A stretch of 64,000 bases of DNA from SIG607 sp036307305 (GTDB taxonomy: Bacteria; Bacillota; Clostridia; Oscillospirales; Acutalibacteraceae). The notes under the pieces are model-generated. The model made no database searches. It had not been told where the DNA came from and was given only the letters and a program-made list of their open reading frames with translations. How positions within the stretch are numbered: the stretch's first letter is position 1; the number at the start of each line of letters is the position of its first letter. Below are positions 7,103 through 15,277 of this stretch, one piece after another. The stretch covers positions 81,465-145,464 of the forward strand of contig JAXJXV010000021.1 in assembly GCA_036307305.1 (NCBI GenBank), in the 5' to 3' direction. The position numbers and the translations under genes were made by a program.

Positions 7103-8902
7103 TTATTTATTAAACCCAGGAAAAGCAGACTCAAAACCGTGATTTGTATTGTTTGTAAAGATTCGTCTGCCAGTTTCTGACCAATTTTCAAGAACTCTTG
7201 CATCGTTGCTGTTAGAAAACTCGACACTCATACAGGATTGATGGTCTGTAACTGAGGGGTCTTGACATCCTATATAAGAGTATCTTATTCTTTGAGTATC
7301 TTCTGTAAGTTCATCAAGAGGTATTCCTTCAAAATGTAATGGGTTATTATTAAAATCTTCAACACTGCCACCCAACGCTTTGATTATTGTAGGAAATATA
7401 TCAGCGTGTGAAGCAGGGGCTTGAGAAATTGTAAAGTCTGTATCAATTCCTTTGTGTGCTGGCTTGTAAAAGAGAATAGGATTAATGTTAGGAACCATAT
7501 CACTTTCGTTAAAGTTAAGCCAAGCTTCGCCATGGTCGGCAGTAATGATTATTGTTGAATTTTCATATACTCCCAATCGTTGAAGTTCATCAAAATATTT
7601 ATAAAGTATTTTGAATTCACCTTTACAAGTTTCAATAGGAGTAACCTCTGTTGTAGTATATTCACCATACTCTGTAAGCTCATAAGGATAGTGACCACCA
7701 AAAGTGTGTATCAATCGGAAACAACGATTACCATAGGAGTTATTTATTGAAAGACCGGTAGCTTCAAGTTTTTCTAAGAAAAGGGCATCATACATGTGAC
7801 TTCCATTGTTGAAAATAACACTTTCATCTGCAGAAGATACGGCAAAATTAAAGGTATCAGAAGTATATTTGAACCTGTTTTTGAATGCAAATGGTGCAAC
7901 GCGGTATATAGATGATTTTATAGCCGCTTTTACAAAAACTTTTTTATTGGTTTGTGTGGGAATAGGTTTTACATTGTCCGCAACACCAGCTTCTGCCGCA
8001 GCAGCATTCTCAAAGAATGACTCTTGTGTATAAACACACATACTTCCGGTTTTATCTTTGATTAATTTTAAATAGTCACTATTTTTAATAGCGTTTGATT
8101 TTGTTTCAGAAGTGGGATAAAAATCCTCCATTTCTATACCTGTAAAAAGATACGGCATAGAATTATGCGTGAAAGTATACATGCCTGAGGTATTAGGAAA
8201 ATAGGTAAATCCTTTTAGTTTGTTGAAAAAATTCGGGTCGTTTTGTAATATTTCGTCAGCACGCACCTGGTCAAAACGGTCCAAAACAAATATTATTATA
8301 TTTTCTTTTTTTGCTACTTCATACATACCATCGGTGGTAATACGGGTATCGAAGCTTATTTGAGGAGTTGTTAATATCACAGTAATAAGAGCTATGATTT
8401 GCATACCTGCAATAAGAGCTGAGCCTAACTTGCATATAGTTGCCCATAATGTTTTGCTGAAAATTGTGATAATAACAGGAAGAATGGCTACAACAATCCA
8501 AATAGCAAGATTGATTATTTTTTGAGATGTAGACCAACTGTCAGAGGAGCCGTCAAGAGTTTTCATCATACCGTTTAAAAACATACTCTGAACGTAACAA
8601 ACCAGTGTTCCACCGAAAACCAGTGAAACAACAATATTGAAAAGTTTTCCCTTTAAAAGTAATTCTACCAGAAGCATAATGGTAAAAAGAATTACTCCAA
8701 ATAAAGCAACGGGCCACCAAAATTCGGAAAAAGTAAAGCTAAATTCTGCAATATTACCAAAAAACGTTTCGTAGGGGATAAAAACAAAAACAGAAAAAAT
8801 AAAGGTTAGGTTTACAAGGGAAGCAATAAACAACTTTTTACTTAATGGTTGTGATTTGTCTTTAAACAAGAAACTGAAAAATTTTTTAATTGCAGATAAC
8901 AT
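7103..8902 (-). CDS. membrane-bound sulfatase-family transferase (LTA-synthase-like)
   Basis: About five N-terminal membrane segments (to about residue 185) precede an extracellular alkaline-phosphatase/sulfatase fold: NIIIFVLDRFD (metal-binding Asp), SGMYTFTHNSMPYLFTG (likely Thr nucleophile), HTFGGHYPY and TADHGE (metal-binding). Families with this layout move phosphoglycerol or phosphoethanolamine groups onto surface polymers. I chose the ATG at 8902 (599 residues) because it has an AAGGA site and the promoter -10 at 8940-8945 makes the upstream ATG at 8938 fall at the transcription start. Its divergent partner carries a glycerophosphotransferase domain, which fits a shared role in a glycerol-phosphate surface polymer. 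The role is inferred. Confidence 0.75.
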   Translation of the reverse strand: MLSAIKKFFSFLFKDKSQPLSKKLFIASLVNLTFIFSVFVFIPYETFFGNIAEFSFTFSEFWWPVALFGVILFTIMLLVELLLKGKLFNIVVSLVFGGTLVCYVQSMFLNGMMKTLDGSSDSWSTSQKIINLAIWIVVAILPVIITIFSKTLWATICKLGSALIAGMQIIALITVILTTPQISFDTRITTDGMYEVAKKENIIIFVLDRFDQVRADEILQNDPNFFNKLKGFTYFPNTSGMYTFTHNSMPYLFTGIEMEDFYPTSETKSNAIKNSDYLKLIKDKTGSMCVYTQESFFENAAAAEAGVADNVKPIPTQTNKKVFVKAAIKSSIYRVAPFAFKNRFKYTSDTFNFAVSSADESVIFNNGSHMYDALFLEKLEATGLSINNSYGNRCFRLIHTFGGHYPYELTEYGEYTTTEVTPIETCKGEFKILYKYFDELQRLGVYENSTIIITADHGEAWLNFNESDMVPNINPILFYKPAHKGIDTDFTISQAPASHADIFPTIIKALGGSVEDFNNNPLHFEGIPLDELTEDTQRIRYSYIGCQDPSVTDHQSCMSVEFSNSNDARVLENWSETGRRIFTNNTNHGFESAFPGFNK

Positions 8903-8939
8903 AGATTTATCATTCCTTTTTACATAAATGTTATTCATA

Positions 8940-8968
8940 ATTATAACATTTGTCGAATAAAAAAGCAA
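8940..8968 (-). promoter_or_regulatory. promoter of the sulfatase-family gene
   Basis: On the minus strand: TTGCTT (8963-8968), a 17-base spacer and TATAAT (8940-8945). Confidence 0.6.
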
Positions 8969-8985
8969 TATGTAAAAAGTTGTGA

Positions 8986-9014
8986 TAGACAAAAGGGGTT
9001 TAAAGTGATATAAT
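8986..9014 (+). promoter_or_regulatory. promoter of the YidC fusion gene
   Basis: TAGACA (8986-8991), a 17-base spacer and TATAAT (9009-9014). It is divergent from the sulfatase-family promoter, and fewer than 50 bases separate the two -10 regions. Confidence 0.65.
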
Positions 9015-9050
9015 ACAGCGTAGTGAATAAATTTGAAGGAAGTTGGTAAA

Positions 9051-11147
9051 TTGGATTTTTTAACTGATATAATTGCGTATCCTTTGGGCTATGTAATGGC
9101 ACTTTGTCACAAATTTTTCAGTGATTACGGTTTTGCAATAATTATTTTCACCTTAATCACTAAAATAATTTTGCTTCCTTTAGCGGTATGGGTTCAGAAG
9201 AACTCCATAAAAATGGTACAGATGCAACCGTCAATCAACCGTATTAAAGCAAAATATTTCGGCGATGCAGATTCTATTGCGGATGAAGAGGCTAAGCTTT
9301 ATAAACAGTACAAATACAACCCTCTTGCAAGTATTGTTCCCTTACTTGTGCAGATTGTACTTCTCATGGGTGTTGTTGCTGTAATCTATAAGCCGTTCAA
9401 TTATCTTTTCAATATGGATGCGGGGATAATAAATGAAATCAATCAGATAGCAAGTAGACTTTCCGGTGTTGCGGTTACAGAGTCGTCTATTCAGCTTACT
9501 GCTATTGAGTATATTAAAAATCCTCAGTTGACTCAGGAATTTGCATCTGTAGTTGGTATTGAGAATTATTTACAACAAATAATCGGATTTGACCTTAAAT
9601 TCTTTGGTATTAATCTTTCATATACACCAAGCATTGTGTGGGGTATTACAAGCCTTGTTCCTGTAGTTGCAGGTCTTTCTTCTTTCTGGCTGTGTATCGC
9701 GCAGAATATGGAAAATGTGCTTCAGGCAGAGCAGAGTAAATTTAATCAGTGGAGTATGTTGGCTTTGTCGGTAGGCTTATCCCTTTATCTCGGCTTTTTT
9801 GTACCTGCAGGTATTGCTCTTTATTGGATTGCAAGTAACCTGTTTGCTATAGCTCAGTTGTATCTTCTTAATATGGCGATACCTCCTAAGAAGTATGTGG
9901 ATTATGATGCTCTTGAGGAAAGCAGAGAAGAACTTGCTCAGCTTAATTCTATGGTTGAAAAGAAAAAACTGTTCAGCAAGGATGAAAATGCTAAGAGAGA
10001 AAGAGCAGATTATAAGCGTTTCTTCTCTATCCGCAATAAGCATTTGGTGTTCTATTCTGAAAGAAGCGGATTTTATAAGTATTATAAAGAAATTGTCGAG
10101 TACATTTTGGCAAAAACTACCGTTGCTATACATTATATAACCAATGACCCGAATGATATAGTTTTTGATTTGGCTAAAGAAAATCCCCAGTTGAAGCCTT
10201 ATTATATAGGGGTTAAAAAATGCATTACTTTAATGATGCGTATGGAAGCGGATGTGGTTGTAATGACTACGCCTGACCTTGATAACTTCTATTTAAAGCG
10301 TTCTCTTATGGATAAGGGAATCAAGTATATTTTCGTGCCTCATGACCCTTCAAGTATGCATATGGGATTTAGGGAACATTCGCTTGATAACTTTGACGCT
10401 GTGTTCTGTACAGGCCCACACATAGCCGAGGAGGTAAGAGCAAGTGAAAAACTTTACGGTACCAAAGAAAAAGAACTTATTGAATTTGGTTATCCGCTGA
10501 TAGAAAATCTCATTTCTTCCTGTGAAGCTTTAGAGGAAAACACCAGTAGCCGTAAGCAGATTCTTATCGCTCCCTCATGGCAAGAAGATAATTTACTTGA
10601 TAGCTGTATCGAGCCTTTGATTGACAGTCTTTACGGAGACGATTATAAAATAATTGTGCGTCCGCATCCTGAGTATATGAAGCGTTACAAAGCTAAAATG
10701 GATATGCTCGTTGAAAAGTATACCGATAAAATCGGTGACGGACTACAGTTTGAACTCGATTTCAGTTCAAATACTTCTGTGTACAGTTCGGATTTGCTTG
10801 TTACCGACTGGTCGGGTATAGGTATTGAATTTGGTTTTGCTACCTTAAAACCTGTAGTTTTCATTAATACAAAGATTAAAATGGAAAACGAAAACTACAA
10901 GAAGATAGGTATAGAACCTCAAGAAATACTTCTCAGAAATGTTTTAGGCGTCGCTCTTGAAAAAGATGAAATAAAGGAAAAATTCAGTGTTACCGTTAAT
11001 GAGCTTATTGGAAGTGAAGACTTCAAAGAAAAACTCAGAAAGAAGCGAGAAGAATACTTCTACAATCTTGGAAGCGGTGGTGTTCACGGCGCAAAATATA
11101 TAATTCGCTATCTTATTGATAAGAAAAAAGAAAAGGAGAAAAAATAA
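9051..11147 (+). CDS. YidC insertase fused to a CDP-glycerol glycerophosphotransferase domain
   Basis: Residues 1 to about 280 are a YidC/Oxa1-type insertase: GFAIIIFTLITKIILLPL, the conserved KYKYNPLASIVPLLVQI block, and FVPAGIALYWIASNLFAIAQ. After a charged linker (about 285-330) a TagB/TagF-like domain follows, with FVPHDPSSMHMGF, IAPSWQEDN, IVRPHPEY and LLVTDWSGIGIEFGF. That family adds glycerol-phosphate from CDP-glycerol during teichoic-acid synthesis. TTG 9051 is preferred because GAAGGAAG lies 8 bases upstream; another TTG exists at 9033. YidC is normally 200-280 residues and stands alone, so this is a fusion. The stop overlaps the next ATG by one base. Confidence 0.85.
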   Translation: MDFLTDIIAYPLGYVMALCHKFFSDYGFAIIIFTLITKIILLPLAVWVQKNSIKMVQMQPSINRIKAKYFGDADSIADEEAKLYKQYKYNPLASIVPLLVQIVLLMGVVAVIYKPFNYLFNMDAGIINEINQIASRLSGVAVTESSIQLTAIEYIKNPQLTQEFASVVGIENYLQQIIGFDLKFFGINLSYTPSIVWGITSLVPVVAGLSSFWLCIAQNMENVLQAEQSKFNQWSMLALSVGLSLYLGFFVPAGIALYWIASNLFAIAQLYLLNMAIPPKKYVDYDALEESREELAQLNSMVEKKKLFSKDENAKRERADYKRFFSIRNKHLVFYSERSGFYKYYKEIVEYILAKTTVAIHYITNDPNDIVFDLAKENPQLKPYYIGVKKCITLMMRMEADVVVMTTPDLDNFYLKRSLMDKGIKYIFVPHDPSSMHMGFREHSLDNFDAVFCTGPHIAEEVRASEKLYGTKEKELIEFGYPLIENLISSCEALEENTSSRKQILIAPSWQEDNLLDSCIEPLIDSLYGDDYKIIVRPHPEYMKRYKAKMDMLVEKYTDKIGDGLQFELDFSSNTSVYSSDLLVTDWSGIGIEFGFATLKPVVFINTKIKMENENYKKIGIEPQEILLRNVLGVALEKDEIKEKFSVTVNELIGSEDFKEKLRKKREEYFYNLGSGGVHGAKYIIRYLIDKKKEKEKK

Positions 11148-11356
11148 TGTTTAATCCAATTAACTTGTATGTTGACCCTTCTGTTGTTACCTATGGTATT
11201 CAGGCTATAGCAGGTGTGGTAATCGCTGTTGGTGCGGTTGCTGCTATCATCTGGAGAAAGGCTAAGAAAAAGGTTTCCGATGCTTTGAAGCTTGAAGAAA
11301 ACAGCAAAAAGGAAGAGGATGCAGAAATCAGTCTTGTTGATGATGATGCTATCTGA
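11147..11356 (+). CDS. small single-pass membrane protein
   Basis: The 69-residue protein has one membrane segment (about 17-36: GIQAIAGVVIAVGAVAAIIW) followed by a positive RKAKKK stretch and an acidic tail ending in VDDDAI. Its start overlaps the stop of the YidC fusion gene (TAATG), so it is translationally coupled, and a GGAG site lies inside the upstream gene. It may be a partner subunit or scaffold for the fusion protein; that is an inference from coupling. The family is not recognised. Confidence 0.75.
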   Translation: MFNPINLYVDPSVVTYGIQAIAGVVIAVGAVAAIIWRKAKKKVSDALKLEENSKKEEDAEISLVDDDAI

Positions 11357-11369
11357 TTAGAAAAATTTA

Positions 11370-11410
11370 AAATCCCGTTTGACTGTAAAAAAGTCAAACG
11401 GGATTTTTGT
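11370..11410 (+). terminator. terminator of the YidC fusion operon
   Basis: A 15-bp stem (11370-11384 with 11392-11406) is followed by a T-rich run. Confidence 0.85.
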
Positions 11411-11455
11411 TTTATTTTTTTATTTCCTGTCAAATATATCTTTGGGTGAAGATAT

Positions 11456-11569
11456 ATGAATAAAAAATTTTTTGATACGGTGGTTATTTTTTCTGCAGTT
11501 ATATATGCTGTTTTTTACTTACTGCTTCTATTTTTATTTTTGAAAATAAAAAATTTGCTTATAATATAA
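11456..11569 (+). CDS. possible 37-residue membrane peptide, antisense to gtrA end
   Basis: ATG 11456 opens a short frame that is almost wholly hydrophobic (VVIFSAVIYAVFYLLLLFLF) after a GGGTGAAG-like site. Its last 55 bases lie antisense to the end of the GtrA gene. The AT-rich sequence could give such a frame by chance, so this is only a weak candidate. Confidence 0.2.
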   Translation: MNKKFFDTVVIFSAVIYAVFYLLLLFLFLKIKNLLII

Positions 11570-11940
11570 TTGAGGATAATAACGACTGCCTGAGATGCTG
11601 TTTTTATAAACAGAGCATTGAGAGATAGTAGCTTAACGAAAACTAAAAGGATAAGTTCCTCAATCAAAAGAGTGATAAGTCTTGAACTGTAAAACAGTAG
11701 CATACTGCTTAAAAAAGGTTGCTTTTTACCTTCCTTAAAAACCCAGTTCCTGTTTGTTATGAATGCAAAAAGTACCGCAATAATAAAGGAAATTATGTTT
11801 GAAATAAGCTCATCAAGCTTTATTGTACGGGTGAAGAAATCAAAGACGGAAACACTTATAACGGTTGTCATAACACCGAAAATAATATAAAGCAGAGTTT
11901 CCTTATACTTTTCTATGAGGCTTTTAATTTTCACAATCAT
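11515..11940 (-). CDS. GtrA-family membrane protein
   Basis: Four membrane helices and the N-terminal pattern YKETLLYIIFGVMTTVISVSVFDF, with a NRNWVFKE motif in the middle, mark the GtrA family of about 140 residues. These proteins are thought to help flip undecaprenyl-linked sugars across the membrane with a GtrB-type transferase. That transferase is the upstream gene and overlaps this one. The start is unsure: ATG 11940 is listed, but GTG 11934 has a better spaced AGAGGA site and ATG 11958 is also possible. Confidence 0.8.
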   Translation of the reverse strand: MIVKIKSLIEKYKETLLYIIFGVMTTVISVSVFDFFTRTIKLDELISNIISFIIAVLFAFITNRNWVFKEGKKQPFLSSMLLFYSSRLITLLIEELILLVFVKLLSLNALFIKTASQAVVIILNYIISKFFIFKNKNRSSK

Positions 11941-12901
11941 TTTCCTCTGTTCTTTCACTGATTATATAACGGGGTCTTGCCTTTGTTTCAAGATAAATTT
12001 TACCGATATATTCGCCGATAATACCAAGACTGATAAGCTGTACACCGCCTAAGAAACACAATATTGAAACAAGGGAAGCCCAGCCTGTAACGGTTTTTGC
12101 GCAGAAAAAGCTGATTACCGACCAAATAATACCTATAAAGCTTATCACTGCCACAAGCATACCGAAAGCTGTTATAAGACGGATAGGTTTTGTGGACAGA
12201 CTGGTTATTCCGTCAAAGGCGAGAGAAAGCATACGGCGAAGAGGATAGTGACTTTTGCCTTTTAGACGGGCGCTTCGCTCATAATATACACAGGTGCTTT
12301 TAAAACCTACAAGCGGTATCATACCGCGAAGATAAATATTAACCTCTTTAAAGTCGGCAAATGCTGTCAGAACTTTAGCAGACAGTAAACGGTAATCAGC
12401 GTGGTTATAAACAGTTTCTGCACCTAACAACTTTAAAAATTTATAAAATCCTTGCGCAGTACAGCGCTTGAAAAACGTATCGGATTTGCGGTTTTTTCTG
12501 ACCCCGTAAACCACCTCTGCACCATTTTTATACTCGGCTACCATTTGGTCAATAGCGTTTATATCGTCCTGTCCGTCACAGTCTATGCTGACTGTTATGT
12601 CGCAAATTTCTTTTGCTTCCATCAGTCCTGCAAGAAGAGCGTTCTGATGCCCTCTGTTACGGCTAAGCGAAATGCCTTTGAATATGCTGTCATTTTTACA
12701 AAGCGTTTTAATTATATCCCACGTGCTGTCACGGCTTCCGTCGTTTACGAACAAAACTTTGCTTTGCTCACTTATCTGACCTGAACTGATAAGCGAACGA
12801 AGTTTTTCTGAAAACAACGGTGCGGTAACAGGCAATACTTCTTGTTCGTTGTAGCATGGAATAACTATATAAAGAACGGGGTTCTGAATTGTAGCAGACA
12901 T
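11924..12901 (-). CDS. GT2 glycosyltransferase, GtrB/DPM1-like
   Basis: The 325-residue protein begins with a GT-A nucleotide-sugar domain (LYIVIPCYNEQEVLP, FVNDGSRDSTW, GISLSRNRGHQNALLAGL, VSIDCDGQDD) and ends with two membrane helices (about 232-260 and 268-292) followed by GEYIGKIYLETKARPRYI, all standard for undecaprenyl-phosphate glycosyltransferases. It would charge undecaprenyl phosphate with a sugar on the inner face, and the overlapping GtrA gene downstream supplies the membrane partner. The sugar is unknown. Confidence 0.85.
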   Translation of the reverse strand: MSATIQNPVLYIVIPCYNEQEVLPVTAPLFSEKLRSLISSGQISEQSKVLFVNDGSRDSTWDIIKTLCKNDSIFKGISLSRNRGHQNALLAGLMEAKEICDITVSIDCDGQDDINAIDQMVAEYKNGAEVVYGVRKNRKSDTFFKRCTAQGFYKFLKLLGAETVYNHADYRLLSAKVLTAFADFKEVNIYLRGMIPLVGFKSTCVYYERSARLKGKSHYPLRRMLSLAFDGITSLSTKPIRLITAFGMLVAVISFIGIIWSVISFFCAKTVTGWASLVSILCFLGGVQLISLGIIGEYIGKIYLETKARPRYIISERTEENDCEN

Positions 12902-12935
12902 ATTCTACCTTCTTTAATAAAATTTATTTAATACC

Positions 12936-12964
12936 ATAATAACAGAAATATATATAAATATCAA
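12936..12964 (-). promoter_or_regulatory. promoter of the gtrB-gtrA pair
   Basis: Minus strand: TTGATA (12959-12964), a 17-base spacer and TATTAT (12936-12941). Confidence 0.6.
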
Positions 12965-12981
12965 TATTGCAAACAAATTTC

Positions 12982-13010
12982 TTGAAAGACACAAAAAAAC
13001 GGAGTATACT
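12982..13010 (+). promoter_or_regulatory. promoter of the amidohydrolase-MATE pair
   Basis: TTGAAA (12982-12987), a 17-base spacer and TATACT (13005-13010). Confidence 0.65.
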
Positions 13011-13027
13011 ATCTTTTGGTGATAAAT

Positions 13028-13822
13028 ATGTTAATAGATTTTCATACACACTGTTTTCCTGATAAAATTGCCGAAAAGGCTATAGAAAAGCTGTCTTTTG
13101 TTTCAGGCGGTCTTATCCCTCACACAAAGGGCACACTTTATTCTCTTAAGGAAGCGATGAAAAGGGAAGACGTAGATACCTCTGTGGTGCTGAGCATTGC
13201 AACAAACGCACATCAGCAAACAAGTGTTAACGATTTTGCGGCTCACATAAATAACGACGAGGACATTATAGCTTTTGGCTCGGTTTATCCTCACAGTCAG
13301 GACGTTATGAGTGAGCTTGAAAGAATAAAGGAATTAGGACTTAAGGGCGTTAAGCTTCATCCTGATTATCAGGGCTTTGATGTTGATGATATAAAGCTTA
13401 AGCCTATTTATAAGAAAATATCAGAGCTTGGACTTATTACAGTTTTTCACGCAGGTAACGATTACGGATATGCGCCGCCTTATGGCGCTACACCTGAAAA
13501 AATGTCAAAGGCTATAGAGTGGTTTACCTCTCCCGTTGTTGTGGCGCACTGGGGTGGTGTGGGCTGCGGAGAGGACGTTTTGAAGTATCTTTGCTCTAAA
13601 AACGTTTATTTTGATACCTCTTATGCATATGGTACTCAGCCTAAATATTATTTCGAAAAGATTCTTGAGAAGCACGGCGCGGACAGGCTTGTGTTTGGTA
13701 CCGATTCCCCTTGGCATACAGCGGGTATGGAAATGAGACTACTTGATACATTAAAGCTAACAGAGGAAGAAAAGGAAAAAATCTGCTATAAAAATGCACT
13801 TAAATTACTGAATAGAGGATAA
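13028..13822 (+). CDS. amidohydrolase-family metalloenzyme
   Basis: The TIM-barrel amidohydrolase signatures are visible in order: DFHTHCFPD (HxH metal site), GVKLHPDYQGF, TVFHAGND, VVAHWGGVG and FGTDSPWH (metal Asp). The 264-residue length fits the COG2159-type group, which contains hydrolases and decarboxylases. No substrate can be named. ATG 13028 was chosen over the upstream TTG because GGTGA lies at normal distance. It ends 3 bases before the MATE gene, so the two are cotranscribed; the pairing hints at making or detoxifying a small molecule that is then exported. Confidence 0.8.
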   Translation: MLIDFHTHCFPDKIAEKAIEKLSFVSGGLIPHTKGTLYSLKEAMKREDVDTSVVLSIATNAHQQTSVNDFAAHINNDEDIIAFGSVYPHSQDVMSELERIKELGLKGVKLHPDYQGFDVDDIKLKPIYKKISELGLITVFHAGNDYGYAPPYGATPEKMSKAIEWFTSPVVVAHWGGVGCGEDVLKYLCSKNVYFDTSYAYGTQPKYYFEKILEKHGADRLVFGTDSPWHTAGMEMRLLDTLKLTEEEKEKICYKNALKLLNRG

Positions 13823-13825
13823 GAA

Positions 13826-15211
13826 ATGCACAGTCTCATTATAAAGGATAAAAATTTTTACAAAAAAACAGCCGCCATTGCAATTCCCGTTGCACTTCAG
13901 GGACTTATAACCAACGGTGTAAATATGATGGACACCATTATGGTGGGCGCTGTAGGAGAAACACAGCTTTCGGCTGTTTCTCTTGCGAACCAGTTTATTA
14001 CTATTTTCCATATTTTCTGTATGGGAATAGGTATGGGAGCTTCGGTATTAGTTTCCCGCTACTACGGAATGAAGGACAATAGCTCTCTGAAAAAGACAGT
14101 CGCAATAATGCTGAGACTTTGTATTGCGCTGTCGGTATTGTTCAGTGTTGTCACGGCTTTTATTCCTGAACTTATTATGAAAATTTATACTGTGGAAAGT
14201 GAAATAATTTCCTACGGTGTTACATATCTTAAATATTCGGTAGCAAGTTATGCTCTTTTAGGACTGTCGCTTACCTGTACTATAGTACTTAGAAACGTTA
14301 ATCAGGTAAAAATTCCTCTTTACACCTCTATCGGCGCATTTTTTGTTAATGTGGGCGCAAATTACGTGTTTATTTTCGGTAAGCTCGGCGTAGCAAAAAT
14401 GGGGGTTGCAGGTGCGGCTATAGGTACGCTTATTGCCAGAATATTTGAGTTTTCGGTAATTTGCGGATATCTTTTCTTTAAGGATAAACAAATCGGTTTT
14501 AAAATAAAGGATTTGTTTATGTCGGTAGGCTCTCTGTGGAAAGAGTATATAAGAATAAGTATTCCCGTGCTTATAAGCGACGGAATTTTAGCTCTCGGTA
14601 ATAACTCGGTTGCTATGGTTATAGGCAGACTTGGAGAAAATTTCGTTGCCGCAAATGCAATTACAGCCGTAACTCAGCAGTTAAGCTCGGTAATGATACA
14701 GGGCTTTTCACAGGCAGGAGCTATCGTTACGGGATATACCCTTGGAGAAGGCTCGAAGGAAAAGGCGCAAGCGCAGGGCTATGCTTTCTTGGGTATAGGA
14801 TTTCTTTTCGGTCTTATATCGGCGGGAATTATTATGCTTATAAGCTCACCTATGATAGCGGCGTATAATCTTTCGGCTGAAACACAGCAAATTGCAAGAC
14901 AGCTTATGGGGTCTATCAGTATAATAGTCGTTTTTCAGGCTACCAACAGTATTATGACAAAGGGTGTGCTGCGCGGAGGCGGTGATACTAAGGTGCTTAT
15001 GGTTGCGGATAATATATTCCTGTGGGTTGCCAGCGTGCCTCTCGGTATTGTGGCGGGACTCGTTTTGCATCTTCCTGCCTTCTGGATTTATTTTGCTTTA
15101 AAAATTGACCAGGTGCTTAAAGCATTTTGGTGCATAATAAGACTGAGAAGCGGAAAATGGATAAAGAAAATAAGAAACGATAAAGAAATTGAAAAATCCG
15201 TTAAAATTTAA
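13826..15211 (+). CDS. MATE-family efflux transporter
   Basis: The 461-residue protein has about 12 membrane segments and MATE patterns: AIPVALQGLITNGVNMMDTIMVGAVGE near the N-terminus, NVGANYVFIFG in the middle, and the repeated second half starting around IRISIPVLISDGILALGNNSV. MATE proteins export cationic or hydrophobic compounds using sodium or proton gradients. It lies directly behind the amidohydrolase and shares its promoter. The substrate is unknown. Confidence 0.9.
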   Translation: MHSLIIKDKNFYKKTAAIAIPVALQGLITNGVNMMDTIMVGAVGETQLSAVSLANQFITIFHIFCMGIGMGASVLVSRYYGMKDNSSLKKTVAIMLRLCIALSVLFSVVTAFIPELIMKIYTVESEIISYGVTYLKYSVASYALLGLSLTCTIVLRNVNQVKIPLYTSIGAFFVNVGANYVFIFGKLGVAKMGVAGAAIGTLIARIFEFSVICGYLFFKDKQIGFKIKDLFMSVGSLWKEYIRISIPVLISDGILALGNNSVAMVIGRLGENFVAANAITAVTQQLSSVMIQGFSQAGAIVTGYTLGEGSKEKAQAQGYAFLGIGFLFGLISAGIIMLISSPMIAAYNLSAETQQIARQLMGSISIIVVFQATNSIMTKGVLRGGGDTKVLMVADNIFLWVASVPLGIVAGLVLHLPAFWIYFALKIDQVLKAFWCIIRLRSGKWIKKIRNDKEIEKSVKI

Positions 15212-15220
15212 ACAAAGTTC

Positions 15221-15249
15221 TTGAACTAAGTAAAAAAATTATGTATAAT
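15221..15249 (+). promoter_or_regulatory. fucO promoter
   Basis: TTGAAC (15221-15226), a 17-base spacer and TATAAT (15244-15249), near consensus. Confidence 0.75.
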
Positions 15250-15277
15250 AATAAAAAAAGAAGAAGGAGTTTTTAAG

